DNA from: Parachlamydiales bacterium
GTDB taxonomy: Bacteria > Chlamydiota > Chlamydiia > Chlamydiales > Rhabdochlamydiaceae
DNA: 64,000 nt
NCBI GenBank assembly: GCA_023265455.1
Contig: JAHFTQ010000009.1
Location: 1 to 64,000, forward strand
Direction of reading: 5' to 3'
The position numbers and the translations under genes were made by a program. Below the pieces are notes generated by a model that was not told the DNA's origin, did not search any database, and saw nothing but the letters and a program-made list of their open reading frames with translations. This document shows, piece after piece, positions 17,989 to 27,096 of the stretch (within the stretch, counting starts at the first letter, position 1; the number at the start of each line of letters is the position of its first letter).

Positions 17989-18135
17989 AGAGACTTCCCC
18001 GTTGATCCCTCTCTTCTCCAAAACCTCGTCTCTAAAGGTTGGCTAGAAATCGACGACCACAGAGCCCGCCTCTCCTCTCAAGGGCTCCTGTTCTATGATT
18101 CGGTGGCTGAGGAGATTATTCTTTTACCGCATTGA
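17989..18135 (+). pseudogene. Displaced hemN 3'-end fragment
   Basis: Bases 17989-18119 repeat the end of hemN with five mismatches and keep its reading frame (RDFPVDPSLLQNLVSKGW...). Downstream the frame ends as IILLPH and a stop at 18133-18135, whereas the intact gene now ends IILI. The copy has no start codon of its own. The simplest reading is that this is the original end of hemN, pushed aside when a segment carrying hicAB and its own hemN end was inserted. Confidence 0.8.
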
Positions 18136-18196
18136 GTTGATAAAATCACAAAAGTTCTCTATAATTCTGCAATAAAATAAACCCTTTAAGGATATC

Positions 18197-19093
18197 GTGG
18201 CAGCCCCAGTAACAGATGCAGCTCGTCTCTCAACGACTCCCCCTCTAAATCCTACTTCTTCAAGCACGGCTCAAAATATTTTTAATATTACGGTGAAGAA
18301 TGGAGGAAGCAGTCATGCGCCACCTCTTACAGGCAATCCACCACCTTCCATTAAGGATCTTCAATCCCAGATTGAAGAAGCAGCTGCCAAGATTACAGAA
18401 GCTTCCAATTGCACCGACACAACAATAGCATCCCCTCTGGCAGATGAGGCAAAAACGCTTTTGTTAAATGCTTTTATTCTCATAGATAGCATCAAACCGA
18501 CCCAATCTAAGATTATGCTACTTAACATCCTATACCCTCAATTGGGGAACCTTAAAAGATTTTATCAGAATTTCCCAAATCAAAATGATCCAGTTATAAG
18601 AGACAAAGAAGTCGCTTGTTTTTTTAAAATAGAAAGATTAGAAAAGCTAATTTTTCCTTCAAGCTCCCCCCAAAAATATCATGTCATCTTTAGCCTAATT
18701 GCTGATGTGGAATATGACCTGTGTCTGGCCATAGCAAACCCGGATTCTAAGGAAAGGGTAACCGCATTTATCGCTCGATCTCATGAAGCCCTCGAAGATG
18801 TTTCCATCTTTATGGACTCCGATGAATGCTCGGTCTCTTCTGAAGATAGAAATAAGTTAGTTGATAGCTACCAAAAAATCGTCAACAAATTGAAGACTAC
18901 AGCTCAATCTCTTCAGGTTGGTAACCAAATACAAGAAACCCGGCTAGAGCCTCCAACCCGAATAGTAACCCCGAATCCAAAAAAACCTGAATCCCCGCGC
19001 ATGAAAACCGTTTTCAAACTTGCAATACTGGCTTTTGTTGGCTATCTAGTTGTCTCATTTTGTCGACGAGTCTATGTCAGATTAACTCGATAA
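18197..19093 (+). CDS. Tail-anchored hypothetical protein, copy 1
   Basis: A 298-residue protein with one hydrophobic segment at the extreme C-terminus, FKLAILAFVGYLVVSFC, followed by RRVYVRLTR. There is no signal peptide, so it should insert tail-first into a membrane. The N-terminal 60 residues are Pro/Ser/Thr-rich. Then comes a QSQIEEAAAKITEA helix and a mostly helical middle. It begins with GTG at 18197, ten bases after AAGGATAT. The neighbour at 19159 is a paralog with the same start block (QNVFNATVKN) and nearly identical tail. The tail-anchored, low-complexity head design is common in chlamydial host-facing proteins, but function is unknown. Confidence 0.65.
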   Translation: MAAPVTDAARLSTTPPLNPTSSSTAQNIFNITVKNGGSSHAPPLTGNPPPSIKDLQSQIEEAAAKITEASNCTDTTIASPLADEAKTLLLNAFILIDSIKPTQSKIMLLNILYPQLGNLKRFYQNFPNQNDPVIRDKEVACFFKIERLEKLIFPSSSPQKYHVIFSLIADVEYDLCLAIANPDSKERVTAFIARSHEALEDVSIFMDSDECSVSSEDRNKLVDSYQKIVNKLKTTAQSLQVGNQIQETRLEPPTRIVTPNPKKPESPRMKTVFKLAILAFVGYLVVSFCRRVYVRLTR

Positions 19094-19158
19094 AGATTGA
19101 TGCATTTGCAAAAACTCGGCTATACTGCTGTATCAAAATAACCCACTATGAGGATTTC

Positions 19159-20091
19159 ATGACCGATCCCGTAACACTGAATTCCCCCAAAGTCCCTTCT
19201 ACTCAAACTCCTCCTCAGTCAACTGTAGTTCAAAATGTTTTTAATGCTACGGTGAAGAATGAAGCAGGTGGTACTGTAAGACCTCTTTCGGGTGGTGGAC
19301 CTCCTTCCATTGAAAATCTTCATACAAGGATCGAAGAAGCCGCTGGCAAGATTGCTGAAGCAGGGGCGTACGAAAAATCAAACGATTCAGCTCTCTCAAA
19401 AGCAATGTTCGCTCTATTAGCTGATGCACAAACACTGCTGCTAAACACTTATACTCTCATTGATGCCGTTAAATCAACCCAATCGAAGCTTGATCTATTT
19501 GAAAAGATCCGCGTTCAGTTATTAAAATATAATGAGGTTTATTGTTCATGGCATTTTCTCTTTCAGGATAATTCAGTCATAACTGAAAAACGAAAAGATT
19601 GCTGGGAAAAAATAAAAAGATTACATGTATTAGTTCGCCCAAACAATATAGAAAAATATTTCAAAATTCGCCAACTAATTTCGGATACATTTTTTTTAGA
19701 AATACCTGACCCTAATAATCAAAAAATCCGCGTCAATACGTCTCTTGAAAGCCTTGAAGACATCTTCACCTTCGTGGACTCCACTGAATGCACCCTCGTC
19801 CCAGAGCTAAAATGTGCATTATTTGCTAGATTACTTGAGGCATTCCTGTCTCAGAAAAAAAATGCCTCATCCTGTGGAATAACTCTCGATGAACTAACCC
19901 TTCAACACATTGAGATTTGCAAGCAAAAACAAGCAATCCAACCGGAGACTTCACCCCGAATAGTAACACCTAGAAAAAATGATCCGGACCGCCCTGGATT
20001 GAGAACCGCTGTTCGGCTTGCAATACTGGCCTTTATTGGCTATCTAGCCTTCTCATTTTGTCGACGAGTCTATGTCAGGTTAACTCGATAA
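19159..20091 (+). CDS. Tail-anchored hypothetical protein, copy 2
   Basis: The frame is open from 19060, but the part before the ATG at 19159 (MTDPVTLNSPK) overlaps copy 1, so this start is preferred; GAGGATTTC precedes it. The protein has 310 residues. It shares QNVFNATVKN, PPSIENLHTRIEEAAGKIAEAG and the C-terminal LAILAFIGYLAFSFC plus RRVYVRLTR with copy 1, while the middle is diverged (some patches such as SLEDIFTFVDSTECT align with SHEALEDVSIFMDSDECS). The strongly conserved tail suggests the anchor is under tighter constraint than the body. The stop overlaps the convergent glucosidase gene's stop by 17 bases. Confidence 0.65.
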   Translation: MTDPVTLNSPKVPSTQTPPQSTVVQNVFNATVKNEAGGTVRPLSGGGPPSIENLHTRIEEAAGKIAEAGAYEKSNDSALSKAMFALLADAQTLLLNTYTLIDAVKSTQSKLDLFEKIRVQLLKYNEVYCSWHFLFQDNSVITEKRKDCWEKIKRLHVLVRPNNIEKYFKIRQLISDTFFLEIPDPNNQKIRVNTSLESLEDIFTFVDSTECTLVPELKCALFARLLEAFLSQKKNASSCGITLDELTLQHIEICKQKQAIQPETSPRIVTPRKNDPDRPGLRTAVRLAILAFIGYLAFSFCRRVYVRLTR

Positions 20092-22651
20092 CTTTGGAGA
20101 TAAGACTACTCCAGCCGGTCTGGTGCGAAGCACCTAAGCCTCTTCCGAGATCTCCGTGATAGTGTTCATAGAACAGGAGCAGATCTTTCCAATGGGGGTC
20201 TTCTTGGAAAAGCCAGGCATCTCCATGGACAGGACGCTTGCCATCGGAGCCCCTTTCAAAGAGGGCGATCAGCCGATGCGTGAGACTTTCGATCAACACT
20301 TGAAGAGGTTGACCTCGGATTTTTAAGGTGTCTCCGACGGCTTCTCGGAGCCGAATTAACGCACAAAGAAAAAGGTAATTCGTCGGAAACCAAATAGGAC
20401 CTCGCCAGTTTGAGTTTCCTCCCTTAATTTTTTCTAAAGATTCTCCGGGCTCGTAGCCCACGGTTCTATCTTCAAAAATCAAAGGATTTTTCTCATGAAA
20501 CTTAGAAAGTGATCTCAGTCCAAAATCAGAGAAAAATTCTGCAGGATCAAAGATTCTTTCGAGAACTCTTTTCATCTGATCGATGTTCATTAAAGAAAAT
20601 AGATACCGTTTTTCCCCGTTCTCTATGAGAGAAGTTACACACTTATTAAAAACCTGAGAATATTTCCCCATACAAAATTGAAAATGAGGGTAAAAATGAG
20701 GAAAGCGTTGAAGGTCTTTTTCTTCAAAAAAATCTAAAGAGTAAAACGGAATGATCCCCACAAAAGAACGGATCTTGAGTCTTTGACAATCTCCCTTAGG
20801 ATAAAGAACAAGGTCGTAGAAAAAACCGTCTTTATCATCCCACATATCGACGGCTCTTTCATCGAGGGGCTCCATCGCAGCTGCAATCAGCAAAAAATGC
20901 TCAAGATAATTTGCAGCAGGCTCTTCAAAAGCGGGATCTTTTTGAGCCAGCTCCAAAGCCATCTTCAACATCATCAGAGCAAAAAATGCCATCCAGCCCG
21001 TCCCATCCGATTGCTCGATCATCCCCCCATTAGAGAGCGGTTTGCTCCGGTCAATCACAGAAATATTATCGAGGCCTAAAAAGCCTCCCTCGAAAAAATT
21101 ATTCCCCAACCGGTCAACTTTATTAACCCACCAGCCAAAATTGCGATTCAGCTTTAAAAAGCAGACTTCTAAAAATTCCCGATCTTGTTTCCCGCCTCTT
21201 TCATAAAGAGTCCATAGAGCCCAAGCCTGCACGGGAGGGTTTAGATCGGAAAAGGCCCACTCATACGCGGGAATTTGCCCATTGGGATGAAGGTACTCGA
21301 TTTTCAGTAACATCTTGAGCTGCTCTTTGGCGGCTTCATGATCGACTAAATCCAGTGCAACGGCTTGAAACGCCAAATCCCACGCTGCAAACCACGGATA
21401 CTCCCATTTATCGGGCATAGAGATCACATCCTTGGCCTCGAGATGCCTCCAGTGAGAGTTCCTTCCCTCTAAGCGCGGTGCCGGTGGCGGCAGATGAGGA
21501 TTATCTCCCTTCAGCCAAGTTTCAACATCATACATGTAAAACTGCTCACTCCAGAGCAAACCACTGAGCGCTTGCCGCTGAATCGCTTTACGATCCGCTG
21601 TTGCTTTAGAAGGATGAATCATTTCATAGAATTGATCCGCCTCTTTTTTTCTCTTGGTGATGATGGTATCGACCTCTCCCAAAGGATTGTCCAACCGCTC
21701 GGGGGTTAACCGCAGCCGAAAAGTCTGGCATCCGCCAGAAGGGATTTCTCCCTTGAAATGAAAGCAAGCCTTGGTCCCCTCCTCTTTCGGATTGACTGCA
21801 GCCTCTTTCTGAATGAGTTGCCGATGAAACGCATCTTTAACATACGGAGTGCGGTTAGGTGATTTCCAAAGCCGCTCATTGTTAGTCTCATTGTGAGTAA
21901 ATAGTAGCTGAGAGGGGCTGTCACCATAGAGATAGATCTGATCAGCCACCAGCGATTGAAAGCCCTTTCCCTCGGGCCCCTTTTGTATCTTCGGCCGAAT
22001 CTCTGGAACTGGTCCTAACTGCGGCCCCCAACTCCACGTGTTACGAAAAACTAGCTGTGGAAGCAGATCAAGCTCTGCGGCTTCAGGACCTCGGTTGTGA
22101 ACATCAATCCGGATACAGATATCTTCAGGCCCAGCTTTTGCATAGGTGACGAAGACATCAAAATACCGGTTGTCTTGAAAAACTCCTGTATCTAAGAGCT
22201 CGAATTCTCGCTCTTGAGTGGTCCGCCTCTCATTTTCAGCGATGAGCTGTTCGTAGGGAAATTCTTTCTGCGGATATTTATAGAGAAAGTGAAGATATGA
22301 ATGGGTCGGCGTTGCATCTAGATAAAAATAGTATTCTTTGACGTCCTCGCCATGATTTCCCTCGGTGCTTGTCAGCCCAAAGAGCCGCTCTTTTAGAATC
22401 CGATCTTTGCCATTCCAAAGAGCCAGTGAAAAAACTAAGGTTTGATCTCGATCACAGAATCCTGCAAGGCCATCCTCTCCCCAACGGTACGCTCGAGACC
22501 TGGCCATCTCATGAGGAAAATAGTCCCACGCTTTTCCATCAGGGCTGTAATCTTCTCTCACCGATCCCCAAGATCTCTCGGAGACATACGCTCCCCACTT
22601 CTTCCACTGAGGATCTTGAAGCCTCTGGTGTTCGGGTGAATTTTTTGCCAT
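20075..22651 (-). CDS. Glucosidase-like glycoside hydrolase (MGH1/GH63 type)
   Basis: An 858-residue cytosolic protein of the MGH1-type family. The pattern includes an N-terminal RWGEDGLAGFCDRDQTLVFSLALWNGKDRILKERLFGL segment, an (alpha/alpha)6 region with WEYPWFAAWDLAFQAVALDLVD, GGFLGLDNISVIDRS and EQSDGTGWMAFFALMMLKMALEL, and the late GGNSNWRGPIWFPTNYLFL. The Asp and Glu of the W-D and GT-GWM blocks are candidates for catalysis. The family acts on alpha-glucosides or mannosylglycerate; the substrate here is not determined. It lies divergent from the DUF6496 gene and near glucose dehydrogenase and GMC oxidoreductase genes. Start ATG at 22651; no signal peptide. Confidence 0.8.
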   Translation of the reverse strand: MAKNSPEHQRLQDPQWKKWGAYVSERSWGSVREDYSPDGKAWDYFPHEMARSRAYRWGEDGLAGFCDRDQTLVFSLALWNGKDRILKERLFGLTSTEGNHGEDVKEYYFYLDATPTHSYLHFLYKYPQKEFPYEQLIAENERRTTQEREFELLDTGVFQDNRYFDVFVTYAKAGPEDICIRIDVHNRGPEAAELDLLPQLVFRNTWSWGPQLGPVPEIRPKIQKGPEGKGFQSLVADQIYLYGDSPSQLLFTHNETNNERLWKSPNRTPYVKDAFHRQLIQKEAAVNPKEEGTKACFHFKGEIPSGGCQTFRLRLTPERLDNPLGEVDTIITKRKKEADQFYEMIHPSKATADRKAIQRQALSGLLWSEQFYMYDVETWLKGDNPHLPPPAPRLEGRNSHWRHLEAKDVISMPDKWEYPWFAAWDLAFQAVALDLVDHEAAKEQLKMLLKIEYLHPNGQIPAYEWAFSDLNPPVQAWALWTLYERGGKQDREFLEVCFLKLNRNFGWWVNKVDRLGNNFFEGGFLGLDNISVIDRSKPLSNGGMIEQSDGTGWMAFFALMMLKMALELAQKDPAFEEPAANYLEHFLLIAAAMEPLDERAVDMWDDKDGFFYDLVLYPKGDCQRLKIRSFVGIIPFYSLDFFEEKDLQRFPHFYPHFQFCMGKYSQVFNKCVTSLIENGEKRYLFSLMNIDQMKRVLERIFDPAEFFSDFGLRSLSKFHEKNPLIFEDRTVGYEPGESLEKIKGGNSNWRGPIWFPTNYLFLCALIRLREAVGDTLKIRGQPLQVLIESLTHRLIALFERGSDGKRPVHGDAWLFQEDPHWKDLLLFYEHYHGDLGRGLGASHQTGWSSLISKVIELT

Positions 22652-22684
22652 AATTTAGAAATAGCACAAAGGACATAATTGAAT

Positions 22685-22937
22685 AGAATGCATTTTCAAT
22701 TTACAATGGAGCATATGCCACTTATCAAAGGGAAAAAAGCAGCAACGCGCAAAGGGATCTCTGAGAACATCCGCAGAGAAAAGCACGCCCATCCTGAAAT
22801 GCCGCAGAAACAAGCGGTAGCTATTGCTCTGAGCCAAGCGCGCCGGACGGAAGCCAAGACTCCTAAAAAAAGAGCACGTCGTAAAAGCCGAAAATCTTCT
22901 TAGAAGAATTGCAGAGAATGCATTTTCAAGTTATAAT
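22685..22937. repeat. 23-bp direct repeats flanking the DUF6496 gene
   Basis: AGAATGCATTTTCAATTTAC... at 22685-22707 and 22915-22937 match at 21 of 23 positions, 230 bp apart, and bracket the DUF6496 gene. Each copy is close upstream of a start codon (22715 and 22946). They could be duplicated promoters or a target duplication left by insertion of the small gene. Confidence 0.55.
22715..22903 (+). CDS. DUF6496-like small basic protein
   Basis: The likely start is the ATG at 22715 (MPLIKGKKAATRKGISENIRRE), giving 62 residues. The head IKGK..T..GISENI..E and the centre PQKQAVAIALSQARR match a small family found across bacteria and phages. The tail is strongly basic (KKRARRKSRKSS), consistent with nucleic-acid binding. 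No function is known. An upstream in-frame start at 22679 would add 12 residues. It is flanked by 23-bp direct repeats and lies divergent from the glucosidase gene. Confidence 0.7.
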   Translation: MPLIKGKKAATRKGISENIRREKHAHPEMPQKQAVAIALSQARRTEAKTPKKRARRKSRKSS

Positions 22938-22945
22938 TGTTAGAA

Positions 22946-24403
22946 ATGTTCCTAGAGAAAATTAAAGACTTAGCCTTAAACGGCGAATCGGAAACTTTAG
23001 AATTCAAAAAAACAACAGGGCAAAGAACTGAAGCTGCAAAAACTGTTTGCGCTTTACTCAATGGCCTTGGTGGGTTTGTCGTTTTTGGAGCCTCCGATCA
23101 GGGTGAGCTCATTGGGCAGCAGGTAACAAATAAAACCCTTGAAGACCTAGCTGTTGAACTCCGTCGCATTGAACCACCAGCGTTTCCAGAAATCCAGACA
23201 ATCGCTATTGAGGAAGATAGAAAAATCATCCTTGTACGTGTCAATGGAGAAAAAGGAACCTATACTTACGACGGCAGGCCGTATCTAAGACATGGGGCTA
23301 CCACCCAGATCATGCCAAGAGGCGAGTACGAACGCAGACTGCTTGAAAGGCTTCATAACACTCAGCGATGGGAAAATCAGCCTGTTCCTGAAGGAATTAC
23401 GATTCATGATCTGGACGAAGAAGAGATTCATAACACGCTTGTTAATGCAATTCAAAAAGGACGAATGGATAAGCCTCCCAACGTGAATACTGAATCCATT
23501 CTAATGGGGTTGAAGTTGATCCATGAGGGAAAATTACTCAATGCCGCTATAGCTCTCTACGGAAAAAGCGAAAAACTCTATCCCCTCTATCCTCAATTTT
23601 CAATCAGATTAGCCAGATTCAGAGGAAAAGATCGATTGGCCGATTTTTTAGATAGTCGCAACTACTGGGGACATGCCTTTGCTCTTCTTAGAAGAGGAGA
23701 GACGTTTTTACGAGATTACGTGCCTATCGCTGGTCGAGTCGTTCCAGGAAAAATCTTTCGTGAAGATTATCCCATGTATCCTCCTCGGGCTTCCAGAGAA
23801 GCCATTGCTAACGCCATTTGCCATAGAGACTACAGTTCTGCTAGCGGAGCTGTTGCAATAGCGATGTACGATGATCATTTAGAGATCATCAATCCTGGAG
23901 CTTTTCATTTTGGCTTTACACCTGACAATTTAATAAGGCCCCATACCTCTAGACCTTGGAATCCTATCATTGCTGAGGTTTTCTATCGGGCTGGTGTTAT
24001 TGAACAATGGGGAACGGGGACTTTAAATATCCTCGACTGGTGCCAAGAGAATCAAAATCCACGTCCTTTATGGGAAGAGCAGCCCGGCTCCGTCATCATC
24101 ACATTTCTCCCCAGTTTGTTCTTCTCCAAAGAAGCAGAACCACCGTTTATTGGGAGGGAAGAACCCCTGACCGGACAAGTCACCGGACAAGTCACCGGAC
24201 AAGTTAAAATTCTTGAATTCTGTCAGCAACCCAGAACTGCAAAAGAAATCATGCAGTTATTGGGACTCAAACATCGAGAATCTTTTTATGCAATGCACTT
24301 GAAGCCGCTTATACAGAACGAGTTACTGCTGATGACAGTCCCAGACAAACCCAATAGCAGAAATCAGCAATACTTGACTAATCCTAACCATAACCCTACC
24401 TAA
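22946..24403 (+). CDS. AlbA_2-domain / GHKL ATPase-like regulator
   Basis: The preferred start is the ATG at 22946, giving about 485 residues. The N-terminal AlbA_2 (Schlafen-like) domain is seen in ESETLEFKKTTGQRTEAAKTVCALLNGLGGFVVFGASDQGELIGQQV. The middle part fits the HATPase_c_4 region of this family, with SREAIANAICHRDYSSASGAVAIAMYDDHLEIINPG and EQWGTGTLNILDWC. Then follows a short 12-base tandem repeat (TGQV three times, at about 24174-24206) and a C-terminal winged-helix (TAKEIMQLLGLKHRESFYAMHLKPLI). Such proteins are predicted transcriptional regulators and often lie in mobile or defence-like regions. No toxin partner is evident. Confidence 0.8.
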   Translation: MFLEKIKDLALNGESETLEFKKTTGQRTEAAKTVCALLNGLGGFVVFGASDQGELIGQQVTNKTLEDLAVELRRIEPPAFPEIQTIAIEEDRKIILVRVNGEKGTYTYDGRPYLRHGATTQIMPRGEYERRLLERLHNTQRWENQPVPEGITIHDLDEEEIHNTLVNAIQKGRMDKPPNVNTESILMGLKLIHEGKLLNAAIALYGKSEKLYPLYPQFSIRLARFRGKDRLADFLDSRNYWGHAFALLRRGETFLRDYVPIAGRVVPGKIFREDYPMYPPRASREAIANAICHRDYSSASGAVAIAMYDDHLEIINPGAFHFGFTPDNLIRPHTSRPWNPIIAEVFYRAGVIEQWGTGTLNILDWCQENQNPRPLWEEQPGSVIITFLPSLFFSKEAEPPFIGREEPLTGQVTGQVTGQVKILEFCQQPRTAKEIMQLLGLKHRESFYAMHLKPLIQNELLLMTVPDKPNSRNQQYLTNPNHNPT

Positions 24404-24447
24404 TTTTTGTTTCGACATTTTTTCTTTCTTGCTTTATGCACTAAAGA

Positions 24448-25530
24448 ATGAAAGCTTTAGTCTTGCAACCTCACACCACACACCTTCAGGTAAAAGAGTG
24501 GCCCGAGCCCCAGATCAAGCGGCCTGATGAGATCAAAGTCAAAGTGCTCCATGTCGGCATCTGCGGCACCGACCGAGAAGAGGCCTCCGGCGGAAGAGCC
24601 GATGCTCCTGCAGGAGAAATAGAACTTGTGATCGGCCATGAAATGATCAGCCGTGTTGTTGAGGTGGGAAAAGAGGTTCGCTCAGTCCAGGTAGGTGATC
24701 TAGTTGTGATCACAGTGAGACGAGGCTGTGGAGCATGCGCTGCTTGTCAAGAGGGGCGCTCTGACATGTGCCAGACAGGCAACTATACCGAGCGGGGCAT
24801 CAAAGGACGGCACGGTTTTCAATGTGAATATGTCGTTGACCAAGAGGCATTCGCTGTCAAAGTCGATCCGAGTATCGCTGCAATCGGCGTATTAGCTGAG
24901 CCGATGTCGGTGGTTCAAAAAGCCATCGAAGAGGCTGGAATCGTTCAAATGAGCCGCCTCCCCTACTTAAAAAATCCCCAGACTTGGCTGGAAGGGAAAT
25001 CTGTTCTTGTCGCAGGCCTAGGACCTATTGGGCTTCTTGCAGCTCTCGTTCTTCGGCTGAGAAAAGCCAATGTTTTTGGTCTTGATATCGTCGATCCTAA
25101 AAGCCCCCGCGCTCAGATTTTAACTGCAATGGGAGGCAAGTATATCACGAAGGCAGGGCAAAACGATTCTTTTGATCTGATTCTTGATGCAGCGGGCATT
25201 GCTAAACTCGATTTCGACCTCACATCTCTACTTGCCATCAATGGGATTTTTGTCTTGACCGGAGTGCCAGGAGACCAACGACTCCTCAATGTGGATGGCG
25301 CTAAATTGATGCGTCAGATGGTTCTTAAAAATCAAGTCATGGTCGGCAGTGTAAATGAAAGCCTTCATCACTTCAAAAATGGCCTAAAAGATCTTAAAGC
25401 CGCGGATCAAGAGTGGCCCGGCGTTGTCTCCAAGCTAATCACTAAACATGTCCCTTACACCTCGTTTTCAGACGTGATGAGTCATCACACTCCCGATGAA
25501 ATCAAAGTCGTCATCGATTGGAGTCCATGA
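24448..25530 (+). CDS. Glucose 1-dehydrogenase-like zinc alcohol dehydrogenase
   Basis: A 360-residue medium-chain dehydrogenase. The catalytic zinc site begins with GICGTDRE and GHEMI, and the structural zinc site has the four cysteines of RRGCGACAACQEGRSDMC. The nucleotide-binding loop GLGPIGLLAAL is followed by an acidic residue in FGLDIVD. Domain order and the GICGTDRE variant (Asp instead of His) resemble archaeal-type glucose dehydrogenase. The reaction would be NAD(P)-linked oxidation of glucose or a related sugar. It overlaps the GMC gene by four bases (ATGA), so the two are coupled. This pairing with a glucosidase nearby suggests a sugar-oxidation route. Confidence 0.8.
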   Translation: MKALVLQPHTTHLQVKEWPEPQIKRPDEIKVKVLHVGICGTDREEASGGRADAPAGEIELVIGHEMISRVVEVGKEVRSVQVGDLVVITVRRGCGACAACQEGRSDMCQTGNYTERGIKGRHGFQCEYVVDQEAFAVKVDPSIAAIGVLAEPMSVVQKAIEEAGIVQMSRLPYLKNPQTWLEGKSVLVAGLGPIGLLAALVLRLRKANVFGLDIVDPKSPRAQILTAMGGKYITKAGQNDSFDLILDAAGIAKLDFDLTSLLAINGIFVLTGVPGDQRLLNVDGAKLMRQMVLKNQVMVGSVNESLHHFKNGLKDLKAADQEWPGVVSKLITKHVPYTSFSDVMSHHTPDEIKVVIDWSP

Positions 25531-27050
25531 AGTACGATATTGTGATTATTGGATCGGGAGCTGGTGGGGGCACGATGGCGTATGCCCTGGCCTCAACCGG
25601 AAAGAAAATTCTTCTGATTGAAAGGGGCGATTTTCTTCCCAGGGAAAAAGAGAACTGGGAGCCTAAAGAGGTTTTCCTAAACAACCGGTACCATACGAAG
25701 GAAGCTTGGCTCGACAAAGAGGGAAAACCGTTCATTCCCGGGATGAACTACTACGTGGGTGGCAATACCAAAGTCTATGGAGCTGCGCTGCTGCGCCTTC
25801 GAGAAAAAGACTTCCAAGAAGTGAAGCATTACGGGGGAATCTCCCCTGCTTGGCCACTGAGCTACCAAGATTTTCAGCCGTATTATCTTCAAGCTGAAAA
25901 ACTCTACTTCGTTCACGGAAAGCGCGGAGAAGACCCGCTAGAGCCGCCTGACAGTAATCCCTATTTTTATCCACCGATCAGTCATGAGCCGTACATCCAA
26001 ACGATTCACGATCGGCTGCAAGACAAAGGGCTTCACCCTTTTCATCTTCCACTCGGACTGATGCTCAATGAAAAAAATCCTCAAGAGAGCCGCTGCATCC
26101 GCTGCGACACCTGTGATGGATTTCCGTGTCTTGTCCAAGCTAAAGCCGATGCCCACGTCACATGTGTCGAACCCGCTCTTAAAAGCAGCAACGTCACTTT
26201 GATGACAAAGACGTTGGCAAATAGACTCATCCCCGATAGTTCAGGAAAATCGATTGTGGCTGTTGAAATCAGTCACGAGGGAAAGACCGAGCTCATCGAA
26301 GCCGATCTCTTCATCTGTAGCTGCGGCACGATCAATTCGGCTGCACTCATGCTCCGTTCAAAACATCCCTCCCATCCACAAGGGCTTGGAAATGCGCACG
26401 ACCTTGTGGGGCGTCACTACATGTTTCATAATAATTCGGTGATGATTGCGGTCTCGAAGACCAAAAATCCAACAAAGTATGAAAAGACACTAGCCATCAA
26501 CGATTTTTACTACGGAGCCGACGACTCCTCTTTGCCTTTGGGTCATATCCAACTCCTAGGGAATGTCAAACCCGACATGCTAGCTGCTGAATCGCCGATC
26601 TACGCTCCGGGATTTGCTCTCGATTTTTTGGCAGAGCATGCCGTCGGCTGGTGGCTAACGTCTGAAGATCTTCCCGATCCTAACAACCGGGTTCGACTCA
26701 CGCCAGACGGTCAAATTGTTCTCGACTACACTCCCAACAATCAAGAAGCGCATGAGCGCCTTTTGAAAAAGCTCAAGGAGCTCTTAAATCACCTCGGCCC
26801 TCACACGCATCTCTTCCCAAATTCCGTCTATCTCTCCCAACAGATCCCCATTGCCGGATGCGCTCATCAAACTGGCACTCTTCGTTTTGGTAAAGATCCT
26901 CGCTCTTCCGTACTGGATCTCGACTGCAGGATGCATGGGATAGATAACCTCTATGTTGTCGATGGCAGCTTCTTTCCTTCTATCGGAGCGGTCAATCCCA
27001 CCCTCACGATCATTGCCAATGCTCTTCGCGTTGCTGACCAGTTGACATAA
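25527..27050 (+). CDS. GMC-family oxidoreductase
   Basis: Starts at ATG 25527 in the ATGA overlap with the dehydrogenase gene, giving 507 residues. FAD binding is seen in YDIVIIGSGAGGGTMAYALASTGKKILLIERG. The middle has GMNYYVGGNTKVYGAALLRLRE and a cysteine-rich SRCIRCDTCDGFPCLVQAKADA. The end has GCAHQTGTLRFGKDP and VVDGSFFPSIGAVNPTLTIIANALR, the usual GMC C-terminus. Family members oxidise alcohols or sugars. The Cys cluster recalls the subgroup of GMC enzymes that may bind a metal or Fe-S cluster. Co-operon with the glucose dehydrogenase-like gene implies both act on sugar-derived substrates. Confidence 0.85.
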   Translation: MKYDIVIIGSGAGGGTMAYALASTGKKILLIERGDFLPREKENWEPKEVFLNNRYHTKEAWLDKEGKPFIPGMNYYVGGNTKVYGAALLRLREKDFQEVKHYGGISPAWPLSYQDFQPYYLQAEKLYFVHGKRGEDPLEPPDSNPYFYPPISHEPYIQTIHDRLQDKGLHPFHLPLGLMLNEKNPQESRCIRCDTCDGFPCLVQAKADAHVTCVEPALKSSNVTLMTKTLANRLIPDSSGKSIVAVEISHEGKTELIEADLFICSCGTINSAALMLRSKHPSHPQGLGNAHDLVGRHYMFHNNSVMIAVSKTKNPTKYEKTLAINDFYYGADDSSLPLGHIQLLGNVKPDMLAAESPIYAPGFALDFLAEHAVGWWLTSEDLPDPNNRVRLTPDGQIVLDYTPNNQEAHERLLKKLKELLNHLGPHTHLFPNSVYLSQQIPIAGCAHQTGTLRFGKDPRSSVLDLDCRMHGIDNLYVVDGSFFPSIGAVNPTLTIIANALRVADQLT

Positions 27051-27096
27051 TGTAACTTAATTGGTTACAATGTTTCTCAATAGAGAAGGTATATTT

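Noticed and set aside
24174..24206. 12-bp tandem repeat (three units) looking like a small repeat array
   Set aside because: It is within the coding region of the AlbA-domain protein (TGQV three times) and has no spacers, so it is not CRISPR. No CRISPR array was found in the window.
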